This document shows, in pieces, positions 1 through 9,300 of a stretch of DNA of 64,000 bases. Positions within the stretch are counted from its first letter, which is position 1, and every line of letters starts with the position of its first letter. This stretch comes from Desulforamulus ruminis DSM 2154 (GTDB lineage Bacteria > Bacillota > Desulfotomaculia > Desulfotomaculales > Desulfotomaculaceae): the NCBI RefSeq assembly GCF_000215085.1, contig NC_015589.1:620001-684000 (forward strand), written 5' to 3'. The notes beneath the pieces are model-generated. The model saw only the letters and a list, made by a program, of their open reading frames with translations. It made no database searches and was not told where the DNA came from. The translations under genes were made by a program, and so were the position numbers.

Positions 1-891
1 GAGCGTTTTGACGTTCGGGTGCGCTTGCAGGAAGAAAATCGCCGGAGTCTGGCGGATTTGAGCAACATTTATCTGCCCAGCAGCCACGACGACTCCATGG
101 TTCCCTTGAGTCAGGTGACGGAAACGGTTTTTGCCACTTCTCCAAGCCAAATCAGCCGTTTTGACCGTACCAAGGAAATTGTTTTATCCTGCAACCTGGA
201 GGGGACTTCTTTAGGCGAATTTAATAAAGTCTTTATGGAGCGAATCGATCAGGAAATGAAAATGGCCCAAGGTTACGACTTCTTTGAGGGCGGTGATGCG
301 GAAATGATGGGTGAAACCTTTACTGTGATGATCCTGGCCCTTATTACCGCCGTGCTATTTATCTTTTTTATTCTGGCAGCCCAATTTGAAAGTTATATTG
401 ATCCCTTTTCCATCATGCTGTCCCTGCCCATGGCCGTAGTAGGGGCCATTCTAGGGCTGCTCCTTTTTAACAGTGATCTAAGCATCATGTCTATGATCGG
501 CATTATCATGTTAATGGGTCTGGTTACCAAGAACGCTATTCTGTTGATTGACTTTACCAAGCAGGAACGGGGCAGAGGTGTGGAACGGAACGAAGCCTTG
601 TGTAAAGCTGCATTAACACGCTTACGTCCGATTATCATGACCTCCACCGCCATGATTCTTGGCATGACGCCTTTGGCACTGGCCCTGGGTCCCGGTGCCG
701 AAGGGCGGGCGCCTATGGCTCATGCCATTATTGGCGGGCTGATTACTTCCACCCTATTGACTCTGGTAGTGGTACCCGTTATTTATAGCCTGCTGGATGA
801 CTTCAAGCAAAAGAGTCATAAAATAAAGGAACGAGTTTTCTCGCGGTCATCGGATAGCAAGGTTACGGAAGAGACTGTTAAATCCATTTAA
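1..891 (+). CDS. RND efflux transporter, C-terminal part (gene begins before the window)
   Basis: The frame is open from base 1, so the gene starts upstream and only about the last 296 residues are seen. They match the C-terminal half of an AcrB/HAE1-type inner-membrane drug/proton antiporter: a docking-domain end, then the last membrane helices, including AAQFESYIDPFSIMLSLP, MGLVTKNAILLIDF and the RLRPIIMTSTAMILGMTPLAL segment, followed by a charged cytoplasmic tail. The family pumps lipophilic compounds out with a membrane-fusion adaptor. A second, complete RND gene lies at 6321-9455 on the other strand, so the region carries two related pumps. The family assignment is firm; the substrate is unknown. 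Confidence 0.93.
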   Translation, partial: ERFDVRVRLQEENRRSLADLSNIYLPSSHDDSMVPLSQVTETVFATSPSQISRFDRTKEIVLSCNLEGTSLGEFNKVFMERIDQEMKMAQGYDFFEGGDAEMMGETFTVMILALITAVLFIFFILAAQFESYIDPFSIMLSLPMAVVGAILGLLLFNSDLSIMSMIGIIMLMGLVTKNAILLIDFTKQERGRGVERNEALCKAALTRLRPIIMTSTAMILGMTPLALALGPGAEGRAPMAHAIIGGLITSTLLTLVVVPVIYSLLDDFKQKSHKIKERVFSRSSDSKVTEETVKSI

Positions 892-906
892 AAAAGGGTT
901 AAAAAT

Positions 907-935
907 AAACCGGGGTTTGAGCAAACCCCGGTTTT
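907..935. terminator. Bidirectional hairpin terminator
   Basis: AAACCGGGGTTT and AAACCCCGGTTT form a perfect GC-rich stem around GAGC, with A-rich and T-rich flanks. It sits between the convergent RND gene and the symporter gene and can stop both transcripts. Confidence 0.85.
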
Positions 936-947
936 GTGTGTTGTTCT

Positions 948-2249
948 TTATGCAGGAATACCTTCATCAATTTTTCCGGCTTCCATATCGGCAATGGCTT
1001 GATGATATTTTTCTAAATCAAACTCTCCCTGCCATTTGGAAACGGCAATGGTGGCAACGGTGTTACCAACCATGTTGGTTAAGGCCCGGGCTTCGTTCAT
1101 AAACCGGTCAATACCTAGAATGAGAGCCATGCCTTCTACGGGGATGGTACCCATGCTGGCAAGAGTGGCACCTAATACTACGAAGGCACTGCCCACCACG
1201 CCGGCTCCGCCTTTGGAGGTTACCATTAATACTGCCAGAAGCATCAGTTGATGGCTTATATCAATAGGGGTGTTGGTAGCCTGGGCGATAAATACCGCTG
1301 CCATGGTGAAATAAATGGCTGCACCGTCCAGGTTAAAGGAGTATCCGGTGGGAATAACCAGACCGGTTACGGATTTAGAGCAGCCCAGCTTCTCCAGTTT
1401 TACCAGCAAACGGGGCATTACAGCTTCTGTGGTGGCGGTCCCCAGAGTGATAAGAAGTTCTTCTTTAAAGTATTTGATTAGCTTCCATAGGCTGACACGG
1501 GACCATACAGTAACGGCACCTAGAACGAATACGACGAATAAAATACAGGTAAGATAAAAGCCGCCCATTAATTTACCAAGGGACCATAATGATTCGATTC
1601 CGTACTTACCGGTGGTAAAACCGATGGCGCCAAAGGCGCCAATGGGAGCGACCTTCATAACAAAGCCAACAATTTTGAATAAAATATCAGAGATATCGTG
1701 AAGGAAGGTGTGCATTCTTTGCCCATGTTCACCAAGGCCGGACATGGCAAAAGCAAACAAAATAGCAAACACCAGAACTTGAAGAATATTGCCTTTGGCA
1801 AAGGAGTCAACAACATTAGAAGGAATAAGATCCAGAATGAATCCCATGAGGCCGGGGGTGTGTTCCGCAGGTTTAGCGGTGGTTACAATGGAGTCTGCCG
1901 CACCTTTCAGGCTGGCCACATCTACGTTCATACCAGCACCAGGTTGGAGCACGTTCACTACAACTAAACCAATGAGCAGGGCAATGGTGGATATAACCTC
2001 GAAATATACCAGTGTTTTTATACCCAGTTGGCCTACTTTTTTCAAGTCGCCCACGCCGGCAATTCCTAACACAACCGTTACAAAGACAATGGGTGTAATC
2101 ACCATCTTAATCAGTTTAATAAACATGTCTCCAAGGGGTTTCGCGCCTACACCCAGCTCAGGATAAAAATGGCCCAGCAAAACACCAAGAACAATGGCAA
2201 TGATAACTTGTACATATAAAGTGCTGAGCAGTTTTTTTACTTTATTCAT
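948..2249 (-). CDS. Dicarboxylate/amino acid:cation symporter (DAACS family)
   Basis: This 433-residue protein has about eight hydrophobic membrane segments and the two signature regions of the GltP/DctA family: GTATTEAVMPR (re-entrant loop region) and PTGYSFNLDGAAIY. The family brings C4-dicarboxylates, glutamate or aspartate into the cell with Na+ or H+. The ATG start has a GAGGAGG ribosome site eight bases upstream. It runs in the same direction as the lyase operon at 2591-4038 but is separated from it by a terminator and a 300-base gap holding a perfect inverted repeat, so it probably has its own promoter and regulator. The substrate is not determinable from sequence; sulfonate or C4-acid import would fit the neighbours and is an inference only. 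Confidence 0.92.
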   Translation of the reverse strand: MNKVKKLLSTLYVQVIIAIVLGVLLGHFYPELGVGAKPLGDMFIKLIKMVITPIVFVTVVLGIAGVGDLKKVGQLGIKTLVYFEVISTIALLIGLVVVNVLQPGAGMNVDVASLKGAADSIVTTAKPAEHTPGLMGFILDLIPSNVVDSFAKGNILQVLVFAILFAFAMSGLGEHGQRMHTFLHDISDILFKIVGFVMKVAPIGAFGAIGFTTGKYGIESLWSLGKLMGGFYLTCILFVVFVLGAVTVWSRVSLWKLIKYFKEELLITLGTATTEAVMPRLLVKLEKLGCSKSVTGLVIPTGYSFNLDGAAIYFTMAAVFIAQATNTPIDISHQLMLLAVLMVTSKGGAGVVGSAFVVLGATLASMGTIPVEGMALILGIDRFMNEARALTNMVGNTVATIAVSKWQGEFDLEKYHQAIADMEAGKIDEGIPA

Positions 2250-2317
2250 TTTTCCGGCCTCCTCTTTTTTAAACCAAGCTGTTTAATTGGTTATTCAGTT
2301 CGTTGATCGTCACCGGG

Positions 2318-2351
2318 GGCACAATATACTTTGTATGCTAAATATTGTGCC
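2318..2351. promoter_or_regulatory. Perfect inverted repeat upstream of the symporter gene
   Basis: Ten-base arms GGCACAATAT (2318-2327) and ATATTGTGCC (2342-2351) are separated by 14 bases and lie about 70 bases upstream of the symporter start. There is no U-tract, and the position fits an operator for a dimeric regulator. The rest of the 2250-2540 gap shows only AT-rich sequence. Confidence 0.5.
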
Positions 2352-2542
2352 AGTGGTAGCCCATTCTGAGCTGCTTAGATACGGGTATCAGTTCTAATTC
2401 CTAAATAATATTGGTTAATATCGGTATAATTTAAAAGAAATTACCAATAAATACTTCTGATATAGAATGGATTGCCAAAATAACAGTTGAACTTCCAGGA
2501 ACGATTAATAAAATTTGTCGAATTATTCACATTGGAGATTTG

Positions 2543-2575
2543 AAATAAAGGTACTGAAGGTCAGTACCTTTATTT
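2543..2575 (-). terminator. Terminator of the lyase operon
   Basis: AAATAAAGGTACTGA pairs with TCAGTACCTTTATTT across a short loop, directly after the stop codon of the large lyase subunit. The stem is A/T-rich at its base. Confidence 0.75.
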
Positions 2576-2590
2576 CGTTCAGTCGCCGGA

Positions 2591-3751
2591 TTAAGCGGAA
2601 CGATACAACTTGGTCAAAACAAACTCCTTATGACCCAGGGTTTCCGCATTGGTCATCCGGCCGTTCAAAGTGCGGATCATGATGTCCATCAGCGCATCCG
2701 CCGCTCCGTCCAGATCCATCTCGCCCCGCAGAATGCCGCTCAGATCTACGTCAATGTGCTCCGACATGGTAGATACCGTAATGGGGTTCGCCGATACCTT
2801 AATCACCGGCAGAATGGGGTTCCCTACAATGTTCCCCTGGCCGGTGGGGAAGAAGTGGCATACCGCTCCCGCGGCGGCCATCAGGGTTAAGCACTCCGCT
2901 GCTGCCGAGGAGGTATCCATAAAGTGCAGCCCTTTCTTCGTGGGCGCTTCCGCCGGAGCCAGCACACCCTGTACTTTCGCCACTTTACCGATCTTCTGAA
3001 TGTTGCCCAGGGCTTTTTCCTCAATGGTGGTCAAACCCCCGGCAATGTTCCCCTGGGTGGGCTGAGTACCGCACAGATCCACACCCTGGTCCAAAATGAA
3101 CTGGTTGTAAGCCGTCCAGGTCTTCATGAACTCTTCCCTGATTTCCGGCGTCGCGCAACGCTCCGCGACCAGATGCTCCCCGCCGGTCACTTCAGAAGTT
3201 TCCCCGAAGAACAAGGTCAGGCCCATGGGATCCAAACGGTCGTATAAACGGCCGATGGAGGGATTGGCGGCCAGGCCGGAAGTGGTATCCGACTCACCGC
3301 ACTTGGTGGAAATGGTTAACTCATCAATGCTGCATTCTACTCTTTGCAGTCCGGTGGCATACTGAACGAATTCCTTGGCTTTCCAGGAAGCCTGCTCCAC
3401 GGTTTTAAAATCCCCGTTGCGCTCAATGGAGAAGCCCGCCACCGGCTTGCCGGTCTTAGCAATGCCTTCCACAATCAGATTGGTCCAGTTGGGTTCAATG
3501 CCGATGACCACGACCGCCGCTACGTTGGGGTTGCAGCCGGTGCCGATCAAAGTACGGAAATGCAGTTCCAAATCTTCACCAAACTGCAGACGGCCGTAGG
3601 GATGGGGCAGGGCCATGGTGCCCTGGACATGCTTGGCCACCGCTTCACAAGCAGCGTTGGAAATATCGTCCACAGGTAAAATAATGACGTGATTGCGGCA
3701 GCCGACGGCGCCGTTCTCCCGGCGATAGCCATAAAAAGTGGGGATAGACAT
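2591..3751 (-). CDS. UxaA-family lyase, large subunit (possible sulfolactate sulfo-lyase SuyB)
   Basis: About 386 residues match the C-terminal catalytic part of the altronate/galactarate dehydratase (UxaA) superfamily, with [31 protein letters not shown] and FPTGQGN segments rich in conserved Cys, His, Asp and Glu expected to bind a metal. In this superfamily a separate small SAF-domain subunit plus a large subunit is typical of (2R)-sulfolactate sulfo-lyase SuyAB, which releases sulfite from sulfolactate; altronate dehydratase is usually a single fused chain. The gene follows the small subunit with a gap of only 8 bases. The ATG at 3751 is preferred because AAAGGTGG lies about 9 bases upstream; a GTG at 3766 is possible. 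The sulfo-lyase role is an inference. Confidence 0.82.
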   Translation of the reverse strand: MSIPTFYGYRRENGAVGCRNHVIILPVDDISNAACEAVAKHVQGTMALPHPYGRLQFGEDLELHFRTLIGTGCNPNVAAVVVIGIEPNWTNLIVEGIAKTGKPVAGFSIERNGDFKTVEQASWKAKEFVQYATGLQRVECSIDELTISTKCGESDTTSGLAANPSIGRLYDRLDPMGLTLFFGETSEVTGGEHLVAERCATPEIREEFMKTWTAYNQFILDQGVDLCGTQPTQGNIAGGLTTIEEKALGNIQKIGKVAKVQGVLAPAEAPTKKGLHFMDTSSAAAECLTLMAAAGAVCHFFPTGQGNIVGNPILPVIKVSANPITVSTMSEHIDVDLSGILRGEMDLDGAADALMDIMIRTLNGRMTNAETLGHKEFVLTKLYRSA

Positions 3752-3759
3752 GATTGGGT

Positions 3760-4038
3760 TTACCACCTTTCCGTTTTTAAATTATGGGTGTGCACATGCT
3801 CACCCTTTTTAATGGCCTGTACGGTTTTACCGATGGGCACGTGATACTTGATTACCCTTTCACCGGCAGCGATATCTTTCAGGGCGATTTTGTGGCCCAG
3901 GGGAATATCACTGATGGACTGAATCTCAATGGTCTTGTCCGAGTCCTGAACTTTCCCGGTGACCGCTTCGCCGGCTTTAATGTCGGCTACGGCTACACCA
4001 ACCATGTCTGCCAGGTCGTGTACTAGAAACTTAATCAA
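3760..4038 (-). CDS. SAF-domain small subunit of a UxaA-family lyase (possible SuyA)
   Basis: This small protein of about 92 residues has an SAF-like beta-clip fold as in the N-terminal domain of altronate dehydratase. Visible family features are the [14 protein letters not shown] segment, the [17 protein letters not shown] segment and a histidine-rich end [14 protein letters not shown]. The start is chosen at a TTG at 4038, eight bases after AAAGGAGGAG; the longer reading back to 4083 would contain the ribosome site itself. It is translated just before the large subunit in one operon, so the two probably form a complex. The promoter just upstream is covered by three direct repeats. Confidence 0.8.
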   Translation of the reverse strand: MIKFLVHDLADMVGVAVADIKAGEAVTGKVQDSDKTIEIQSISDIPLGHKIALKDIAAGERVIKYHVPIGKTVQAIKKGEHVHTHNLKTERW

Positions 4039-4084
4039 CGAAAACTCCTCCTTTTGTAGGCAATTGCTTGATAATTTCCACAAA

Positions 4085-4126
4085 GGTATGTGATATTAGG
4101 TATGTTATAATAGGTATGTGGTATTA
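4085..4126. repeat. Three tandem 14-bp repeats over the lyase operon promoter
   Basis: Three adjacent 14-base units (GGTATGTGATATTA, GGTATGTTATAATA, GGTATGTGGTATTA) lie without gaps. All keep GGTATGT and an AT-rich second half. They span the -35/-10 spacer, the -10 box and the likely transcription start, the position expected for a repressor binding in tandem. Confidence 0.75.
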
Positions 4127-4135
4127 TCATTTCAA
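4107..4135 (-). promoter_or_regulatory. Predicted sigma-A promoter of the lyase operon
   Basis: Read on the minus strand, TTGAAA (4130-4135) and TATTAT (4107-4112) are separated by 17 bases. The TTG start of the small subunit lies about 65 bases downstream. Confidence 0.6.
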
Positions 4136-4483
4136 TTCTAATTAATTTTTTTTGTTAAGTCAAAATTAAAATGTCTCATATATGACCTTGTTCTAAGAAA
4201 TTCTTCACAATGGTCCTGAAAGGTCCGTGAGAAATCTAAATAATAAAATTTGTCACACTATGGCATATTGTAAAATTGGCTTTGTTCTAATAGAATCTTT
4301 TAAATAATGAGAAAATAGGAGATTTGAAATTATAAATAAATAAAATTTTGTCACTACTATATGGCGAATGCTAAACTGCCCATTATTAAAATAAAAACTT
4401 AAACAAAAAAGGAAGCGGAAGGATTCATAACTTATCTTGGACAGGGAACCCTAAATTGAAGAAAAATTTGTGGGGTGAATTTT
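4136..4483. other. AT-rich intergenic region without a gene
   Basis: No supported reading frame is seen. The region holds two similar segments beginning AATAAAATTTGTCAC (about 4243) and AATAAAATTTTGTCAC (about 4337), and a copy of GGAGATTTGAAAT (about 4318) that also occurs near 2535. The start of the carboxypeptidase gene lies at its right end. Confidence 0.6.
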
Positions 4484-5686
4484 TTGAGACCAGTCATACG
4501 GGGAACCGTTTTTATAGGCCTTCTTTTGTTTTTAATTACTTTTCAAGCACCCATAGGCTCTGCAGCAATGGCAGTCAAAAATGATGTTTTCATGATGGTT
4601 GAAGAGCTTCCTGCCGTTACCGAGGTGGGAAGCTTTAACCCAGGCCAAGAGCTTAGCTTATCCGCAGCATCCGCCGTGGTGATGGATGCTGACACCGGGC
4701 AGGTGCTGTATGCCAAAAATTGCCACCAGCCTAAGCCCATTGCCAGCACGACCAAAATTATGACCGCCTTGGTAGCCATTGAGTGCGCCAGTCTAAAAAG
4801 TATTGCCACCATCAGTCCCCATGCCGCCGGTACCGAAGGAAGCAGTATTTATTTAAAGGCCGGAGAAAAATTGGTGCTGGAGGAACTTCTATTTGGGGCG
4901 CTTTTGCATTCCGGAAATGATGCCTGCGTTGCCATTGCTGAACACGTGGCTGGCAGAGAGGAAGTTTTCGTTAACTTTATGAATTATAAGGCTTACCGCT
5001 TGGGCGCTAAAAATACTCACTTTTGTAATACCAATGGACTGCCCAATGACCAGCATTTCTCATCCGCCTTCGATTTGGCCTTAATAACCTGTAATGCCCT
5101 GAAAAACCCGGTTTTCAACAGGATGGTGGCCACCAAAACCCATTCCATTACGGGGCCTGAAGGAAAACGGTTTTTAAGCAATACCAATAAAATGCTCTGG
5201 AGCTACCAAGGGGCCAATGGAGTAAAGACCGGGACGACCGACGCCGCCGGCAAATGCTTGGTTTCTTCCGCCACCCGGGACGGACGCCGTTTGATCGCCG
5301 TGGTGCTGCACAGTGAGGACCGTTGGGGGGAATCCATCCGATTGCTGAATTATGGCTTTGAAAGGTTCCAGAACCGGACCGTAGCGGTACAGGGAGAGGC
5401 TTTTTCGACCATTGGCATTAAAGAGGGAGAGAAGAGAACCGTGCCGGTAAGCGTAGCGCAGAATATTGTGGTTGCTTTACCCGTAGACAAAGAAGAAAAG
5501 GTTGAAAGAATTATTATGATGGAACCGGAACTCCGTGCTCCGGTTCGGCCCGGACAGGCGGTTGGCAAGCTGCAAGTATTGGTGGAGGGCGAAATGGTGG
5601 GTCAGGCCGATTTAATTACCATGGAGGGAACCCCTAAGCTGCCCGCTTACCAAATGATGTGGCATAAAATTTGGAATAAGATATAA
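4484..5686 (+). CDS. D-alanyl-D-alanine carboxypeptidase (DacF/PBP5 type)
   Basis: This about 400-residue secreted penicillin-binding protein trims the terminal D-Ala of peptidoglycan stem peptides. It has an N-terminal signal sequence ending near APIGSAAMA, the acyl-enzyme motif STTK, the SGN triad motif (SGNDACVAIA) and KTGTT, followed by a C-terminal beta-rich PBP5_C domain from about residue 295. The preferred start is TTG at 4484, eight bases after GGGG; a GTG at 4475 overlaps that ribosome site. It stands alone, with a strong terminator after it. In spore formers such enzymes act either in vegetative wall turnover or in forespore cortex maturation; the sequence does not decide which. 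Confidence 0.93.
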   Translation: MRPVIRGTVFIGLLLFLITFQAPIGSAAMAVKNDVFMMVEELPAVTEVGSFNPGQELSLSAASAVVMDADTGQVLYAKNCHQPKPIASTTKIMTALVAIECASLKSIATISPHAAGTEGSSIYLKAGEKLVLEELLFGALLHSGNDACVAIAEHVAGREEVFVNFMNYKAYRLGAKNTHFCNTNGLPNDQHFSSAFDLALITCNALKNPVFNRMVATKTHSITGPEGKRFLSNTNKMLWSYQGANGVKTGTTDAAGKCLVSSATRDGRRLIAVVLHSEDRWGESIRLLNYGFERFQNRTVAVQGEAFSTIGIKEGEKRTVPVSVAQNIVVALPVDKEEKVERIIMMEPELRAPVRPGQAVGKLQVLVEGEMVGQADLITMEGTPKLPAYQMMWHKIWNKI

Positions 5687-5725
5687 AAAGCATGGTCTGC
5701 AAGAGAAGCAGACCATGCTTTTTTA
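5685..5725. terminator. Terminator after the carboxypeptidase gene
   Basis: AAAAAGCATGGTCTGC pairs with GCAGACCATGCTTTTTT around AAGAGA. The stem is perfect and has a T-run on both strands, so it can serve both convergent genes. Confidence 0.9.
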
Positions 5726-5731
5726 AGCGTA

Positions 5732-6166
5732 TTAAAAATATTTCCCTAAAAACTCATGTTTTGCACAATTACCGCAGGCGCAGGACAAGGTTACGTTAAC
5801 AAGGTCATTCACATATTTAAAACCCGATTGTTCCAACCATACTTTCACTTCAATATCCTGACCGCCGCATTGATTACAGGACAGCTTAATGCCTTTAGGA
5901 AGCGGCATAAAACTGTCTGCTTTGGCCGAGCCTTTCATTTCTTCATCCATCTCAAAATAATGATAGGATAAATTTCGGCATTCTTTCGATGAGCAGAAGA
6001 TGGTAAGGCAAAGACTTTTCAGTTCTTTATTATTTAAAAATTCAACCTCAGGCAGAATTTCTGCTCCATTGCTGCCGCAGAGGCTGCAAAACTGCTCAAA
6101 ATCGCCCGGCAGGCTAAAATCATCCAGTTTTTCTGCTGTAAATCTTAAATTCTTAATTGTATTCAA
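5732..6166 (-). CDS. Cysteine-rich probable zinc-binding protein
   Basis: I do not recognise a named family. The protein of about 144 residues has four cysteine pairs or near pairs: CSLCG near the N-terminus, CSSKEC, CNQCGGQ and CACGNC near the C-terminus. This is the pattern of two zinc ribbons. It has no signal peptide or membrane segment, so it is probably cytoplasmic. The preferred start is TTG at 6166, eight bases after AAGGTGG; the GTG at 6178 overlaps that site. It is monocistronic and convergent with the carboxypeptidase gene. The function is unknown. Confidence 0.65.
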   Translation of the reverse strand: MNTIKNLRFTAEKLDDFSLPGDFEQFCSLCGSNGAEILPEVEFLNNKELKSLCLTIFCSSKECRNLSYHYFEMDEEMKGSAKADSFMPLPKGIKLSCNQCGGQDIEVKVWLEQSGFKYVNDLVNVTLSCACGNCAKHEFLGKYF

Positions 6167-6290
6167 TGGTAAAACCACCTTGTAAGAATCATTCCTTATT
6201 ATAATTTAACAAAATTTTTGGTTTTCCTCTAGGTCTATTGTCTTGTTTATAAAATGTTTTATTTTAATTCATTTTTCAGGGGAAATGGAA

Positions 6291-6315
6291 CAGGCTGCTC
6301 TGGATGAGCAGCCTG
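6291..6315 (-). terminator. Hairpin after the RND pump gene
   Basis: CAGGCTGCTC and GAGCAGCCTG form a perfect 10-bp stem with a 5-base loop just past the RND stop codon. The following U-tract on the minus strand is weak. Confidence 0.65.
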
Positions 6316-6320
6316 TTATG

Positions 6321-9300
6321 TTATGCTTGTTTAGATTTAAACCGGGGAAGCTTAATTTTGCTGAACTTAGCAGGCAGCTTTTTACCCAGATCATCAAAGA
6401 GGGTGTAAACTACCGGCACCAGTACCAGTGTAATCAAGGTGGAGAAGGTTAAACCAAAGGCAATTACGATGGCCATGGGCGCCTGGGCCTCGGAACCCTC
6501 GCCGCCGCCAAAGGCCATGGGCAGCAAGGCCAGCGTGGTGGTTAAAGCTGTCATCAGAATGGGGCGCAGGCGGACCGGGCCGGCCATTAAAATGGCTTCG
6601 TTGCGCTCATGCCCCCGTTTACGCAGCGTGTTAATATAGTCCACCAGCACAATGGCGTTATTTAACACAATCCCGATCAGCATAATGGCCCCGATTAAAG
6701 CCGTCACACTGATGGGGTTCCCGGTGACTCCCAGTCCAAAGATAACCCCGATAAAGGTGGGAGGCAGGGAAAACATGATGATAAAGGGCTGGAACAAAGA
6801 CTCAAACTGGGCGCACATAACCATAAAGACCAGCACCACCGAGAGCATCAGAGCCATTCCCAGACTGGCGAAGGATTCCGCCATATCCTGAGACTGCCCG
6901 CCAAATTTAATAGTATATCCTTCCGGCAAAGCCAATTTATTAATTTCTGCGGTGACATCTTTAGTCACGCTACCCACATCCCGGCCCATTACATCGGCGG
7001 TAATCCGGACCTCGCGGCTTTGGTCGGTACGGGAAATTTCAGTGGGCGCCTGATGCGACTCCACGCTAGCCACCGCTGATACCGGGACTCTGGCTCCGGT
7101 GGGGGAAACAATGGTCAGGTTAGACAAGGTGTCCACACCTTTTCCGGCATCCTCCGGGGTGATCATGCGTACATCCACCTCGTCGTCACCGGTACGCATT
7201 TGGCTCACCACTTTCCCGTCAAAGGAAGTACTGACGGCTGAAAGGATTTGGCTGGCTGACAGTCCGTAACGGGCAGCCTGTTCCCGATCTACAACGATCC
7301 TCACCTCGGAACGGGCTTCGGTTAAAGAGTTTTCAACGTTGCGGGTTCCTTCAACTCCTTTTACGGTTTCAACCAGCAAGTCTCCCAACTGATTCAGTAC
7401 ATCCAGATCGTCCCCGCGAATAGCGATGTCCACCGCCGTACTGCTGGGACCACCGGAACTATCCGCAAGATCGATGCTTATATCTGCGCCTGGGATATCC
7501 ATCACTGCCTGGCGCAGTGTCTCCACTGCCTGCTCGGTTGTAATGTTCCGTTCCTCTAAGGGTTTCAGCTTAATATGCAGGCTTGCTTGATCACCGGAGC
7601 CGCCTCCGAGGAAAGACAGCATCCCTCCGGTTCCCACCGTGGTAGAGATCCGTTCAATTTCCTTGATCTGATCCCGGGCCAGCTTTTCCAAATCTGTAGC
7701 CACCTTGGAGGTTTCCTCCACCTTAGTACCGGTGGGCATCTCGATATTTACGCTGATTTCCCCCTGATCCATGGTAGGTATAAACTCGGTACCAATGAAT
7801 GGGGTGGCAACAATACTGAGAATCAAAAGAGCCGCGGTCAAACCAACCACTTTTTTACGATTACCCAGAGCCCAGTGCAAAAGTTTTTCGTACCAGACAT
7901 TTAACTTTTCAATAAACCGTCCGAAAAAAATGACCGGATTTTTCGTTTTACCCTCCGGCAGTACTTCATCCGCCGGGGAAACATTTTTCAACAAACGGGC
8001 GGACAGCATGGGAACCAGAGTTAAAGCGGCAAAAAGAGCTGCGATATGCGAGAAGCTTACGGTCAGGGCCATGGGTTTAAATAAAATACCCGCGATGCCC
8101 TCCACAAAAATAATGGGCAGAAACACTACGACCTGGGCACCGGCGGAAGCTGTGACCGCTGTACCCACCTCGGCAGTGCCTAATTTAGCTGCTTCAATAA
8201 TCCCAAAACCGTTTTGGCGATAGCGATAGATACTTTCCAAAACCACCACGGAAAAGTCCACCAGGGAACCTATACCCAGGGCCAGACCTCCCAGAGACAG
8301 CATGTTAATGGTTTGTCCGGCAAAATACATCAGCGAGAAGGTGGCAATGATGGAAATAGGTATGGCCAGCCCCACCACCAGCGTGCTGCGGAAGTTGCGT
8401 AAAAACAGATAAAGGATGATAACCGCAAAGAGTCCGCCGATCACACCGTGATGGACAACATTATTAATAGAGTCCTGAATAAATTCGGACATGTCAATTA
8501 TAGTAATGATCTTAACCCCGTTCGGCAGGGTTTTATTTAAAGCCTCAACCTGGCTCAATACCTCTTTGGCTACCTGAACGGTATTGGCCCCGGTAGATTT
8601 CATGACATCGATCCCCAGTGACGGAGTGCCATCCACAAAAGAAAAACGCTCCTCTTCTTTAAAGGAATCTTCGATGGTTGCCAGGTCTCTCAGGGCGATG
8701 GAACTGCCACTCGGAAGACTGACTTGAACTTGTTTTAATTCTTCCAGATTGTTATACTCACTGACCACCCGGATGCTTGTTTCATTGGAGCCTTTGTCCA
8801 CCAGGCCGGCGGTACCGGTGATGTTGTCAGAGGCCAAAGCCTGCATAATTTGAGTGGTGCTCAAACCATAGGCTTCCATTTTAGCCGGATCTAAAATTAC
8901 TTTGATCTCACGGGTTTTGCCCCCGCTGACATTTACGGAAGCCACGCCATTAACCCGCTCCAGGCGGGGTTGAATGGTGTCCTCGGTAATTTTTTTAAGT
9001 TTTACAACATCGGTCTCAGGACCGGTTACCGAGAATGTAATAATGGGTTGCTGGTTGGGGTCCAGCTTCATCACCCGGGGTGAACTTGCGTCATCGGGCA
9101 GCATACCCCTTACAAAGTCAATTTTCTCCCGCAAATCAATGGTGGCGTTGTCCATATTGGTGCCCCAGTTAAATTGAATAATTACCATTGAATTGCCGTT
9201 TTGCGAGCGGGATTGGATCTCTTTAACATTTCCGGTTGTGGCTACAGCCGACTCAATGGGTTTGGTGACCAACTCTTCTACTTCCGCCGGGGCCGCCCCT

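Noticed and set aside
393-665. Minus-strand frame of 90 codons within the RND gene
   Set aside because: It is the complement of a well-supported membrane protein and has no ribosome site.
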